Source: Asaia bogorensis (GTDB lineage: Bacteria; Pseudomonadota; Alphaproteobacteria; Acetobacterales; Acetobacteraceae). From it: 64,000 nucleotides of DNA. The notes beneath the pieces were generated by a model. That model was not told the DNA's origin, ran no database searches, and was given only the letters and a program-made list of their open reading frames with translations. Shown piece after piece: positions 7,375 through 15,793 of this stretch. Position 1 is the stretch's first letter; each line of letters opens with the position of its first letter. The translations under genes were made by a program, and so were the position numbers. Where the stretch lies: contig CAMBRC010000011.1 of assembly GCA_945869965.1 (NCBI GenBank), forward strand, positions 1 to 64,000, in the 5' to 3' direction.

Positions 7375-9153
7375 TTACTTAGCCAACGCGGCGCAACTGG
7401 CGGCCAGCCAGATGCGGTCTTCGCCGGTCAGGTGGGCGCCGACGATGGATTCGACTTTGGCGTGGTAGGTGTCGAGCCAGTCGACTTCGGCGCGGGTGAG
7501 CAGGGACTGGTCGATCAGGCGGCGGTCGAAGGGGGCCCAGGTCAGGGTTTCGAAGCGCAGGAAGGGCTTCGCTGAACCGGGGAAGTCAGCGTCGGTGGCC
7601 AATAGCAGGTTTTCCAGGCGGATGCCGTAATGGCCGGGCAGATAGAAGCCGGGTTCGTTGGAGAGGATCATGCCGGCTTCGATCGGGATAGGCTTTGCGG
7701 CGCGGGAGATGCTGACGGGGCCTTCGTGGACGCTGAGGTAGCTGCCGACGCCGTGGCCGGTGCCGTGGTCGTAGTCGAGGCCGACTTGCCAGAGGGCGGC
7801 GCGGGCGAAGGCGTCGATGTGGGGGCCGCAGACGCCCTTGGGGAAGATCAGGGTGGCCAGCGCGATGTGGCCCTTGAGGACGCGGGTGACGCGGGCGCGG
7901 AGTTCGGCGGGGGGGGTGCCTGGGCCGGTCCAGAGGGTGCGGGTGATGTCGGTGGTGCCGTCTGAGTATTGCGCGCCCGAATCGATCAGGTAGACCTCGT
8001 TGGGCTGGATGGCGCGGTTGGTTTCCGCACTGACGCGGTAGTGGATGATGGCACCGTTGGGGCCGCTGCCGGAGATGGCGGGGAAGCTTTCGCCGCGGAA
8101 GTTCTCGACTTCGCTGCGGAAAGCGATGAGTTTTTCGGCGGCGGAGATTTCGGTTTCTTGGCCGGCGGCGGAGTCCATCCAGCGCAGGAAGCGGCAGACG
8201 GCGACGGCGTCGCGGGCATGGGCGTTGCGGGAGCCCTGGCGCTCAACTTCGTTCTTGCGCGCCTTGGGCAGGATGCAGGGGTCCATGCCGGGGACGATTT
8301 CGGCGCCGGCTTCGCGGAGTTTTTGGGCGAACCAGGCGGGGGAGCCGCCGGCGTCGACGCGGACGCGCTTGCCTTTGAGGCTGGTGAGGGCGCGGGGGAG
8401 GGCGGCACGGTCCTGGACGGAGACGGCGTTGCCGATCCAGGCGCGGGTTTCGGGCGGAACTTTCTCGGGGGCCATGAAGAGTTCGCAGCCGGCGTCAGCG
8501 TGGATCAGCAGGAAGCCCAGCGCGAAGGGGGTGAAGGGGACGTCGTCGCCGCGGATGTTGAGCAGCCAGGCGATCGAGGCGGGGTCGGTGACGACGGCGG
8601 CATCCTGTTTTTCGGCGACGAGGGTCGCGGCGATCTGTTCGCGCTTTTTGGCCGAGTCGAGGCCGGCGTGGGCGATGGCGTGCGGGAGGGCGGGTTGCAT
8701 CGGGGGCGCGGGTTGGTCGGCCCAGATGGCGTCGATGGGGTTTGAGTCCACGGCGACCAAAGTGAGGTTTTTCTCGGCCAGGCGCTGGATGGCGTCTTCG
8801 CTGAACAGGAGGGGGTCATAGCCGATACGGGCGCCCGGCGCGGTGTGCTGGGCGAGCCAATCGGCGAGGGGTTCGTCGGTGATGTGGCGGCGTTCCCACA
8901 AAGCGGGGTCGGTCTGTTCGGCCAGTTGCAGGACGTATCGGCCGTCAGTGAAGGCGGCTGCCTTGTCAGCGAGGACGGCGGCGAGGCCGGCGCTGCCGGA
9001 GAAGCCGGTGAGCCAGCGCAGGCGGTCGGCGCGGGCGGGGACGTATTCGCCGAGGTGCTCGTCGGCGCGCGGGATGAGGAAACCTGCGAGGCTCTGACGG
9101 GCGAGTTCGGCACGCAGGGCCGCGAGTTTTTCGGCGGGGCTGGGTTGGGGCAT
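7375..9153 (-). CDS. Aminopeptidase P family (M24) metallopeptidase
   Basis: This 592-residue cytoplasmic Xaa-Pro-type peptidase has the long three-domain form. Two creatinase N-like domains (about residues 1-300) precede a C-terminal pita-bread domain. The metal ligands are visible: the two aspartates in IDSGAQYSDGTTDITRT, the histidine in GTGHGVGSYLSVHEGP, and glutamates in NEPGFYLPGHYGIRLEN and the final RFETLTWAPFD. ATG at 9153 is preferred over the upstream candidate because GAGG lies about eight bases before it and family proteins begin near here. It is divergent from the DUF1127 gene. Confidence 0.93.
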   Translation of the reverse strand: MPQPSPAEKLAALRAELARQSLAGFLIPRADEHLGEYVPARADRLRWLTGFSGSAGLAAVLADKAAAFTDGRYVLQLAEQTDPALWERRHITDEPLADWLAQHTAPGARIGYDPLLFSEDAIQRLAEKNLTLVAVDSNPIDAIWADQPAPPMQPALPHAIAHAGLDSAKKREQIAATLVAEKQDAAVVTDPASIAWLLNIRGDDVPFTPFALGFLLIHADAGCELFMAPEKVPPETRAWIGNAVSVQDRAALPRALTSLKGKRVRVDAGGSPAWFAQKLREAGAEIVPGMDPCILPKARKNEVERQGSRNAHARDAVAVCRFLRWMDSAAGQETEISAAEKLIAFRSEVENFRGESFPAISGSGPNGAIIHYRVSAETNRAIQPNEVYLIDSGAQYSDGTTDITRTLWTGPGTPPAELRARVTRVLKGHIALATLIFPKGVCGPHIDAFARAALWQVGLDYDHGTGHGVGSYLSVHEGPVSISRAAKPIPIEAGMILSNEPGFYLPGHYGIRLENLLLATDADFPGSAKPFLRFETLTWAPFDRRLIDQSLLTRAEVDWLDTYHAKVESIVGAHLTGEDRIWLAASCAALAK

Positions 9154-9271
9154 TCGGTCGGACCTCACGGCAGAGTTACCATTCAATCATAGCTTGTTAA
9201 TATGTTATGCGTACAGCGCGTGTCTGGGCAGGCTCACTCGACAGTTCTCCTAACGCGACGAAGTGCTTATG

Positions 9272-9284
9272 TTGCGCTGCACAA
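9272..9284. promoter_or_regulatory. Imperfect palindrome, possible operator upstream of the DUF1127 gene
   Basis: TTGCGCTGCACAA is an imperfect palindrome about 70 bases upstream of the DUF1127 start. It resembles the TGC-rich sites I associate with PhaR-type regulators of phasin genes in Alphaproteobacteria. This is a weak, memory-based match. Confidence 0.3.
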
Positions 9285-9351
9285 TGATCGCGTGGCGGAA
9301 GGCGACAGGCCGGATGCCCACCACGATCACCTGACCCCAAGGACTATCACC

Positions 9352-9666
9352 ATGACGACCCATGTCAGCAAGGAACAGCTGGGCCTGATGATGCCCGGCA
9401 CGATGGATCACTATTTCCAGGACGAGCCGGAATACCTGGCCGCACCGCGCCCGGGGCTGTTGGCGAAGGCTGCGGCCGCGATTGGTGCGTGGATTTCGCG
9501 CCGTGCGGCGATCCAGGAAGTGGCGGCGCTGTCTGACGCGCAGTTGGCCGATATCGGCATCAGCCGCAGCGATGCCCCGATGGTGTTCGACCGCGGCTTC
9601 GCGGCCCAGCGCGAGCAGGATCGCATCGTGGCGATGTTGCAAACCGGGCGCGTTGCCGGGATGTAA
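9352..9666 (+). CDS. DUF1127 domain small protein
   Basis: This 104-residue protein starts at ATG 9352 with AAGGA eight bases upstream. The C-terminal half carries the DUF1127 signature: ISRRAAIQEVAALSDAQLADIGISRSD. DUF1127 proteins are small, Arg-rich and implicated in RNA turnover and in phosphate or carbon adaptation in Alphaproteobacteria. This one has a longer N-terminal arm, with a PEYLAAPRPGLLAKAAAAIGAW amphipathic part, and a tail after the domain. It is a monocistronic gene followed by a strong hairpin at 9678-9708. Confidence 0.8.
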   Translation: MTTHVSKEQLGLMMPGTMDHYFQDEPEYLAAPRPGLLAKAAAAIGAWISRRAAIQEVAALSDAQLADIGISRSDAPMVFDRGFAAQREQDRIVAMLQTGRVAGM

Positions 9667-9677
9667 TCCCTGACTCG

Positions 9678-9708
9678 CCCTTCCCGCGGGATATCCGCGC
9701 GGGAAGGG
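9678..9708 (+). terminator. Hairpin terminator after the DUF1127 gene
   Basis: CCCTTCCCGCG at 9678-9688 pairs perfectly with CGCGGGAAGGG at 9698-9708 across a nine-base loop. It runs into the T-rich start of the next hairpin repeat (9714 onward). Confidence 0.7.
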
Positions 9709-9713
9709 AAAGT

Positions 9714-9846
9714 CTTCTTTTTGTGAACAAAAAGAAGCAAAAAAACTTTATTCGTTTGCTGGTGGCGACGCCCGGTTCATATGCCGGACTTTATTTACCG
9801 GCGAGTGAATGAAGTTTTTTTGCTTCTTTTTGTTCACAAAAAGAAG
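9714..9846. repeat. Paired T-rich hairpin element (CTTC type on both sides)
   Basis: Hairpins at 9714-9737 and 9823-9846 each have 11-bp arms and face each other with the flanks GCAAAAAAACTT and GAAGTTTTTTTGC. The core differs from all other copies. It lies between convergent DUF1127 and prmA genes. Confidence 0.88.
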
Positions 9847-9849
9847 ACC

Positions 9850-10764
9850 TCACTTTCTACGCCTCAGGACCAGCGTGGCCCAGCCGCGGTTTGGCGCGTC
9901 GCTGATGCCGCCGGGTTCGGTCAGGATCTGCTCCAGGACCAAGCCTTGGGCGCGGTGTGCCTGGAGGACCCAGCGTACTTGGGTGGTGAGCAGGCCGGCG
10001 AGGATGGCGGTGCCGCCTGGGGCGAGGTGGCGCGCGAGGCGGCGGGCCATTTGGGTCAGAGGGCGGGCGAGGATGTTGGCGAAGACGAGGTCGTAGGGGG
10101 CGTGGCGTTGCAGGGTGGGGGCGGTCCAGCCGTCGGCGCGGAGTGCGCGCAGGCGGTTGCCGAGGCGGTTGCGGCGGGCGTTTTCGCGGGTGACGCGGAC
10201 GGACCAGGGGTCGATGTCGGTGGCCAGGACGGGGCGACGCAGCAGTTTGGCGGCGGCCATGGCGAGGATGCCGGAGCCGGTGCCGAGGTCCAGGATGCGG
10301 CGGGGTTTGCGGTAAGCGACCTGTTCCAGGGCGCGCAGGCAGCCGCGGGTGGAACCGTGCTCGCCGGAGCCGAAGGCGATGCCGGCGTCCAGTGTGACGA
10401 CCAGGCGGCCGGGGGTGGGGGCGTCGGGGAGATGGGTGCCGCGCACGGCGAAGCGGCGGCCGACAAGTTGTTCGGGGAAGGCTTCGTGGGTGCGCGCGAG
10501 CCAGCCATCGGCTTCGGTGTGGGTGCGCATGGGTTGCGCGGTGAAGCCGGTGAGCATGGCGGCGATGGCCAGGGCGCCGGCAAGTTCGGGTTCGCCGGCG
10601 CCTTGGTCCTTGACGCCTTCGAGGGTCCATAGGCCGGTGGCTTCGTCGAGGAAGAAGCCGACGGTGCCGCAGGAGACGCCGAGTGCGGATTCGTAGGCTT
10701 CCAGCGCGTCTTCGGGGACGATGATGCTGACGGTTTCGAGCTTGGTGGCGTGGCGGAGTTTCAT
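9850..10764 (-). CDS. prmA: Ribosomal protein L11 methyltransferase
   Basis: This 304-residue SAM-dependent enzyme trimethylates ribosomal protein L11. The SAM-binding motif is RRILDLGTGSGILAMAAAKL near residue 170, preceded by the family signature AFGSGEHGSTRGCLRAL. DLVFANILARPL corresponds to the catalytic NILA motif. Length fits the family. The ATG at 10764 overlaps the uvrD stop (ATGA), so it is translationally coupled to the helicase gene. Confidence 0.95.
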   Translation of the reverse strand: MKLRHATKLETVSIIVPEDALEAYESALGVSCGTVGFFLDEATGLWTLEGVKDQGAGEPELAGALAIAAMLTGFTAQPMRTHTEADGWLARTHEAFPEQLVGRRFAVRGTHLPDAPTPGRLVVTLDAGIAFGSGEHGSTRGCLRALEQVAYRKPRRILDLGTGSGILAMAAAKLLRRPVLATDIDPWSVRVTRENARRNRLGNRLRALRADGWTAPTLQRHAPYDLVFANILARPLTQMARRLARHLAPGGTAILAGLLTTQVRWVLQAHRAQGLVLEQILTEPGGISDAPNRGWATLVLRRRK

Positions 10765-12962
10765 TTGGCACGCTCTACGAAGCGGTCGAGCACGCGCTTG
10801 TCGCCGGCGTGGTCGAAGGCGATGTCGAGCTTGTCATCTTCGGCGCGGGTGACGGTGCCGGTGCCGAATTTTTGGTGGAAGACGCGGGTGCCGACGGGGA
10901 TTTTCTCGCCGCGTTCGGGGCGGATGGGCTGTTCCCAGGCCTCGATGACGCGCGGGCGGCGGGCGGTGATGGGGAAGGCGGAGGAGAAGATGGGCGGGGC
11001 GGCGAGGCGGCGGTCGCGTTCGAGGGCGGCGGAGCCGGTGCGTTGGACGTGTTCGTCGGGCAGTTCGTCGAGGAAGCGGCTGGGGATGCTGCTTTGCCAG
11101 TTGGCATAGAGGCGGCGGTTGGCGGCGTGGCTGATGATGGCAAGGCGGCGGGCGCGGGTGAGGCCGACGTAGGCCAGGCGGCGTTCCTCTTCGAGGCCCT
11201 TGGCGCCGGATTCGTCCATGGTGCGCTGGCTGGGGAACAGGCCTTCTTCCCAGCCGGGGAGGAAGACGGTGTCGAATTCCAGGCCCTTGGCGGCGTGCAG
11301 AGTCATCAGGCTGACGCGGTCGGTCTCGGTGCTCTGCTCGTTTTCCATGACCAGAGAGACGTGGTCGAGGAAGCCGGCGAGGGTTTCGAAATCAGCCAGG
11401 GCGCGGACGAATTCCTTGAGGTTTTCCAGGCGGCCGGGGGCTTCGGGGGATTTGTCCTGGCGCCACATCTCGGTGTAGCCGCTTTCGTCGAGCATGATCT
11501 GAAGCGTAATCACGTGGCCGTCGCGGGCGAGGCTGGCACGCCAGTGGGTGAAGCTTGCGAGGAGTTCGCGCAGGTTGTCGCGCAGCTTGCCCTTCAAGAT
11601 GCCTTCGGTGACCAGGGCTTCGGTGGCGGCGTAAAGCGGGATTTGGCGCTCGCGGGCGGTTTCGTGGAGTTGGCGCAGGGCGGTGGGGCCGACACCGCGG
11701 CGGGGAAGGTTGACGATGCGCTCGAAGGCGAGGTCGTCGGCGGGTTGGTGCAGCAGGCGGGCATAGGCGATGGCGTCGCGGATTTCCTGGCGCTCGTAGA
11801 AGCGCAGGCCGCCGATGACGCGGTAGGGGATGCCCAGGGTGATCAGGCGTTCCTCGACCGGGCGGGTTTGGGCGCCGGTGCGGAACAGGACGGCCATTTC
11901 CGAGAGCGAGTCACCGCTGCGGCGCAGGGATTCGACGCGGTCGCCGACCATGCGGGCTTCCTCGTCGGAGTCCCATAGGCCGACGATTTCGACTTTTTCG
12001 CCGGTGGCGTCGTTGGCGCCGCTGCGCAGAGTTTTGCCGAGGCGGGTTTCGTTGTGGGCGATCAGGGTGGAGGCGGCGGCGAGGATTTGCTCGGTGGAGC
12101 GATAGTTGCGTTCGAGGCGGACGACTTTTGCGCCGGGGAAGTCGCGTTCGAAGCGCAGGATGTTTTCGATTTCGGCGCCGCGCCAGGAGTAGATCGATTG
12201 GTCCTCGTCGCCGACGCAGCAGATGTTGTGGTTGCCTTGGGCGAGGAGGCGGAGCCAGAGGTATTGGACGGTGTTGGTGTCCTGGTATTCATCGACCAGG
12301 ATGTAGCGGAAGCGCCGGTGGTAATCGGCCAGGATTTCGGCGTGGTCGCGCAGGATCTCGGTCATGTGCATCAGGAGGTCGCCGAAATCACAGGCGTTCA
12401 CCGCCCGCAGGCGGTCCTGGTAGTCGGCGTAGATGCGACGGGCGGCGCCGCCGGCGAAATCGGTGTCGTCGGCGGTGGTGATGCGGGCTGGCGGAAGGCC
12501 GCGGTCCTTCCAGCGCTGGATGATGCCCATCAGGGCCGGCGGGGCCCAGCGCTTGATGTCGATGCGGGCGGCCTCCATCACCTGTTTCAGGAGGCGGAGC
12601 TGGTCGTCGGTGTCCAGGATGTTGAAGCTGCTGGTCAGGCCGACGAGTTCGGCGTGGCGGCGCAGCATGCGGGCGCAGAGGGCGTGGAAGGTGCCGAGCC
12701 AGAGTCCCTCGGCGGGGCCGCCGACGATGGCGGAGACGCGTTCGCGCATCTCGCGGGCGGCGCGGTTGGTGAAGGTGACGGCGAGGACCTGGCTGGGGAA
12801 GGCGCGGCGGCTAAGCAGGATGTGGGCGAAGCGGGTGGTGAGCACGCGCGTCTTGCCGGTGCCGGCGCCGGCCAGGACCAGGACGGGGCCGTCCAGCGCC
12901 TCGACAGCCTCGCGCTGTTCGGGGTTCAGGCGAGTGAGATAGTCGGCGGACGATTCCTGCAT
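10761..12962 (-). CDS. uvrD: UvrD/PcrA-type ATP-dependent 3'-5' DNA helicase
   Basis: This 733-residue superfamily 1 helicase acts in nucleotide excision and mismatch repair. It begins MQESSADYLTRLNPEQREAV. Walker A is AGAGTGKT (about residues 31-38). VDEYQDTNTVQYLWL is motif II, GDEDQSIYSWRGAE motif III and LMTLHAAKGLEFDTVFLPGWEEGLFP motif V. The C-terminal VGTRVFHQKFGTGTV segment is the Tudor-like tail typical of UvrD/PcrA. ATG at 12962 is chosen because homology starts there. It overlaps prmA downstream by four bases. Confidence 0.95.
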   Translation of the reverse strand: MQESSADYLTRLNPEQREAVEALDGPVLVLAGAGTGKTRVLTTRFAHILLSRRAFPSQVLAVTFTNRAAREMRERVSAIVGGPAEGLWLGTFHALCARMLRRHAELVGLTSSFNILDTDDQLRLLKQVMEAARIDIKRWAPPALMGIIQRWKDRGLPPARITTADDTDFAGGAARRIYADYQDRLRAVNACDFGDLLMHMTEILRDHAEILADYHRRFRYILVDEYQDTNTVQYLWLRLLAQGNHNICCVGDEDQSIYSWRGAEIENILRFERDFPGAKVVRLERNYRSTEQILAAASTLIAHNETRLGKTLRSGANDATGEKVEIVGLWDSDEEARMVGDRVESLRRSGDSLSEMAVLFRTGAQTRPVEERLITLGIPYRVIGGLRFYERQEIRDAIAYARLLHQPADDLAFERIVNLPRRGVGPTALRQLHETARERQIPLYAATEALVTEGILKGKLRDNLRELLASFTHWRASLARDGHVITLQIMLDESGYTEMWRQDKSPEAPGRLENLKEFVRALADFETLAGFLDHVSLVMENEQSTETDRVSLMTLHAAKGLEFDTVFLPGWEEGLFPSQRTMDESGAKGLEEERRLAYVGLTRARRLAIISHAANRRLYANWQSSIPSRFLDELPDEHVQRTGSAALERDRRLAAPPIFSSAFPITARRPRVIEAWEQPIRPERGEKIPVGTRVFHQKFGTGTVTRAEDDKLDIAFDHAGDKRVLDRFVERAK

Positions 12963-12993
12963 GGCGCCGGTATAGAACGAGGCACGCGGGAAG

Positions 12994-13138
12994 GTAAGCA
13001 AGGCCTGGGCTTTGCCCCGGACCCCAGCAGGGGTCCGAGACCCCTGCACCCTCGACCCTGAAGCCCTTCGGCTTAAACGAATGGGGTCTGGGGCCGCCGG
13101 CCCCAGCGGGTCCAGGGCAGAGCCCTGGCCTTGCCTTA
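12994..13138. repeat. Imperfect inverted repeat element between uvrD and metF
   Basis: AAGCAAGGCCTGGGCTTTGCCC near 12996 is inverted as GGGCAGAGCCCTGGCCTTGCC near 13115-13135, with a second nested pair (GACCCCAGCAGGGGTC and GGGGCCGCCGGCCCC). This is the familiar 'ggg(c)tccagggc(a)aagccctggcc' kind of dispersed palindrome found in many high-GC Alphaproteobacteria. It probably also works as a terminator for metF. Confidence 0.65.
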
Positions 13139-14074
13139 ACCTGCCGGCCGCGGCCGAACGCCGAGGATATGGGCGATGGCGTAGGTAAGTTCCGGGCGAT
13201 TCAGCGTGTAGAAATGGAATTCGTCGATGCCGTTGGCTTGCAGGGTGCGGACCTGTTCGGCGGCGACGACGGCGGCGATCATGCGGCGGGTTTCCATTTC
13301 GTCTTCGACGCCTTCGAAGAACTGGCCGAGCCAGTCGGGGACGCGGACGCCGGAGATGGCGGAGAACTTGACGATCTGGGCGTAGTTGGAGACCGGCATG
13401 ATGCCGGGGACGATGGGGGCGGTGATGCCGGCGGCCAGCGCGAGGTCGAGGAAGCGCAGGAAGGTGGTGTTGTCGAAAAAGTAGTTGGTGATGGCGCGGG
13501 TGGCGCCGGCGTCGAGCTTGCGCTTGAGGTTGTCCAGGTCGGCTAGGGGGCTGGCGGCGGTGGGGTGGATTTCGGGGTAGGCGGCGACGGAGATTTCGAA
13601 ATCGGCGATCTTTTTCAGGCCGGCGACGAGGTCGGCGGCGTAGGCGTAGCCGTCGGGGTGGGGTTCGTAGGTGGCGCCGCCGGGGACGTCGCCGCGCAGG
13701 GCGACGATGTGGCGGATGCCGGCGTCCCAGTATTGGCGGGCGACGTCGTCGACTTCGCCGCGGCTGGCGCCGACGCAGGTGAGGTGGGCGGCGGGGGTCA
13801 GGGTGGTGTCGGTGACGATGCGCGCGACGGTGGCGTGGGTGCGTGCCTGGGTGCTGCCGCCGGCGCCGTAGGTGACGGAGACGAAGCGCGGGGCCAGCGG
13901 TTCGAGGCGGCGGATGCAGGCCCAGAGCTGGGTTTCCAGGGCGTCGGTGCGCGGCGGGAAGAATTCGAAGGACAGGGCGGGCGGGGCGAAGTCGGCAGCC
14001 CGGGTGGGCACGCCGGCGAAGCGGGGGCCGGTCAGCCAGCGGGCCAGGGGCGAGGACTGGGATTTGTCGGTCAT
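13136..14074 (-). CDS. metF: 5,10-methylenetetrahydrofolate reductase
   Basis: This 312-residue flavoprotein reduces methylene-THF to methyl-THF for methionine synthesis. It has LSFEFFPPRTD with the catalytic Glu near residue 36, RFVSVTYGAGGST, HLTCVGASRGEV, IVALRGDVP, SVAAYPEIHP and the TNYFFDNTTFLRFLD segment; all are family signatures. The start codon overlaps an 18-bp near-perfect palindrome that is a good operator candidate. It is divergent from mlaA. Confidence 0.96.
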   Translation of the reverse strand: MTDKSQSSPLARWLTGPRFAGVPTRAADFAPPALSFEFFPPRTDALETQLWACIRRLEPLAPRFVSVTYGAGGSTQARTHATVARIVTDTTLTPAAHLTCVGASRGEVDDVARQYWDAGIRHIVALRGDVPGGATYEPHPDGYAYAADLVAGLKKIADFEISVAAYPEIHPTAASPLADLDNLKRKLDAGATRAITNYFFDNTTFLRFLDLALAAGITAPIVPGIMPVSNYAQIVKFSAISGVRVPDWLGQFFEGVEDEMETRRMIAAVVAAEQVRTLQANGIDEFHFYTLNRPELTYAIAHILGVRPRPAG

Positions 14075-14089
14075 AAGGATATCTTTATG
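14072..14089. promoter_or_regulatory. Palindrome overlapping the metF start codon, candidate operator
   Basis: CATAAGGATATCTTTATG is an 18-bp palindrome with a single mismatched pair. It includes the metF ATG (bases 14074-14072) at one end. Similar CATAAAGATATCTTTATG palindromes before metF are, as I remember, targets of ArsR-type regulators sensing S-adenosyl compounds in Alphaproteobacteria. No regulator gene is in the window. Confidence 0.5.
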
Positions 14090-14282
14090 TGATTACGTCC
14101 GCCGGTTCAAGTGGCTTGCCGGATGGCGGCACCCTTTCAGCCGGTGCCGGGATGACAAATCCGCCAACGGGGGTTCCCAAGCCGGACCGTGCGGCCCATT
14201 TGGCGAACGGATGCTTCCCATGCGGGGCTGGCACGGCGTATGTCTGGCCGCGTTTTGCTGTACGCCGAAGCCGAGGATTTTG

Positions 14283-15053
14283 ATGCGCACGCCCTTTCGA
14301 GCCGGCTTCCTGATCGTTCCGTTGATGGCAACGATGCTGCTTGGCGCCTGTGCGGCCGCGCCGGACGCGTCCGATGCCGACGCGGTGGCCGATTTCAAGG
14401 CGACGAATGATCCGCTGGAGCCGCTGAACCGGGCGGTTTACGAGATCAATGACGGCATCGACGTGGTGATCCTTCGGCCGCTGGCGCTGGCGTATCGCGC
14501 GGTGGTGCCTGACCCCGCCCGCCAGGGGGTGCGCAATGTGCTGGACAATCTGGCCGCGCCGGTGGTGTTGGCCAACGACATGATGCAGGGCAAGCCGAAG
14601 CGGGCGGGCGATACGTTTATGCGCCTGGTGATCAACTCGACGCTGGGGGTGGCCGGGCTGTTCGATATGGCGACCGGGATGGGCTATCCGCAGCATTCCA
14701 GCGATTTCGGCATGACACTGGCGGTGTGGGGCTTGGTGGATGACGGGCCGTTCCTGATGTTGCCGCTGTTCGGGCCGTCGAACCCACGCGATGCCGTTGG
14801 GCGCGGTGCGGACATGGCGCTGGACCCGTTCACCTGGATCGGCCAGGGCAGCACGGTGCAGGCGCTCGGATATGCTCGCACTGGCGCCAACGCGGTGGAT
14901 ACGCGATCGCGCTTTATCGATGAGGTGGACAAGCTGAAGGCGCAGGCGCTGGATCCCTATGCGACGCTACGCAGCTTTTATCGGCAGAACCGAAAGGCGA
15001 CGATTGACGAGGTGATCGCCGATGACCGCGGCACGGCGGCGAAGCGGCGCTAG
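14283..15053 (+). CDS. mlaA: MlaA (VacJ) family outer-membrane lipoprotein
   Basis: This 256-residue protein extracts mislocalised phospholipids from the outer leaflet of the outer membrane in the Mla system. The lipobox LLGAC puts the lipidated Cys at residue 23. NDPLEPLNRAVYEINDGID, VVPDPARQGVRNVLDNLAAPVVLANDMMQGK, DFGMTLAVWGL, GPFLMLPLFGPSNPRDA and the C-terminal YATLRSFYRQNR are hallmark MlaA motifs. The start at 14283 has GAGGA upstream and gives a normal lipoprotein signal. It is followed 133 bases later by mlaC. Confidence 0.95.
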   Translation: MRTPFRAGFLIVPLMATMLLGACAAAPDASDADAVADFKATNDPLEPLNRAVYEINDGIDVVILRPLALAYRAVVPDPARQGVRNVLDNLAAPVVLANDMMQGKPKRAGDTFMRLVINSTLGVAGLFDMATGMGYPQHSSDFGMTLAVWGLVDDGPFLMLPLFGPSNPRDAVGRGADMALDPFTWIGQGSTVQALGYARTGANAVDTRSRFIDEVDKLKAQALDPYATLRSFYRQNRKATIDEVIADDRGTAAKRR

Positions 15054-15186
15054 GCTGGCCCGGAAGACAAGACTTGCCAAAGCCCGCCTTGTTTTGGTCA
15101 ATGCGGCGCCTGATCCGTGCCCGGATGCCGCACCAGTATCGCGGCTGTCGGACCAGGATGCCGCGTCCAGCCAAGAGGACATGCCG

Positions 15187-15786
15187 ATGACCACTCGCCG
15201 CCGGTTTCTCGCTGCCGCCCCAGCGCTGTTCTCATTGTCGTTGATCCGTCCGGCTTTCGCCGCCGATCCCGACAGCGCCGCGGCGTTTGTCGACCAGTTG
15301 CTGAAGGATTTGCTGGCGATCGCCAATGGCAGCCAGGCGACGGCTGAGAAGCGCAGCGCGCTGGCGCGGGTGGTCGAGGCCAAGGTTGACCTCGATGCGG
15401 TTGCGCGGTTTTGCCTGGGCCGGTTCTGGCGCACCGCAACGCCGCAGCAGCAGACCGAATATGTGCAGCTGTTCCGCCGGGTGCTGATCAAGAACATCAG
15501 CGAGAAGGTTGGCGAGTACCAGGGGGTGACCTACACGCTGGGGCGGGCGGTGAAGCGTGAGAGCGACATCGCGGTGGCCAGCGTGCTCAACCGGCCGGGC
15601 AATGCGCCGAACAAGGTCGACTGGGTGGTGGAGGCCGAGGGGACGCCGAAAGTGATCGACGTGATCGCCGAGGGCACGAGCCTGCGGCTGACGCAGCGCA
15701 GCGACTATTCCGCCTATCTCGCGCGCAACGGCAACAGCGTGCAGGCGCTGATCGATGCGTTGAAGCAGCAGGCGGCGGCGGGTTGA
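15187..15786 (+). CDS. mlaC: MlaC-type phospholipid-binding periplasmic protein
   Basis: This 199-residue protein (Ttg2D/MlaC family) shuttles phospholipid between MlaA and the inner-membrane Mla complex. The N-terminus MTTRRRFLAAAPALF is a Tat-type signal, ending near AFAAD. The body has the family pattern FVDQLLKDLLAI, then LDAVARFCLGRFWRTATPQQQTEYVQLFRRVL, and the late WVVEAEGTPKVIDVIAEGTSL. Start 15187 is preferred to 15181 because GAGG sits eight bases before it. The MlaDEF genes are not in this window. Confidence 0.92.
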   Translation: MTTRRRFLAAAPALFSLSLIRPAFAADPDSAAAFVDQLLKDLLAIANGSQATAEKRSALARVVEAKVDLDAVARFCLGRFWRTATPQQQTEYVQLFRRVLIKNISEKVGEYQGVTYTLGRAVKRESDIAVASVLNRPGNAPNKVDWVVEAEGTPKVIDVIAEGTSLRLTQRSDYSAYLARNGNSVQALIDALKQQAAAG

Positions 15787-15793
15787 GGCCGGC

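Noticed and set aside
9809..9850. Short peptides such as MKFFCFFLFTKRR encoded by the T-rich hairpins
   Set aside because: They arise from the repeat sequence itself at each locus, without ribosome sites or conserved extension.
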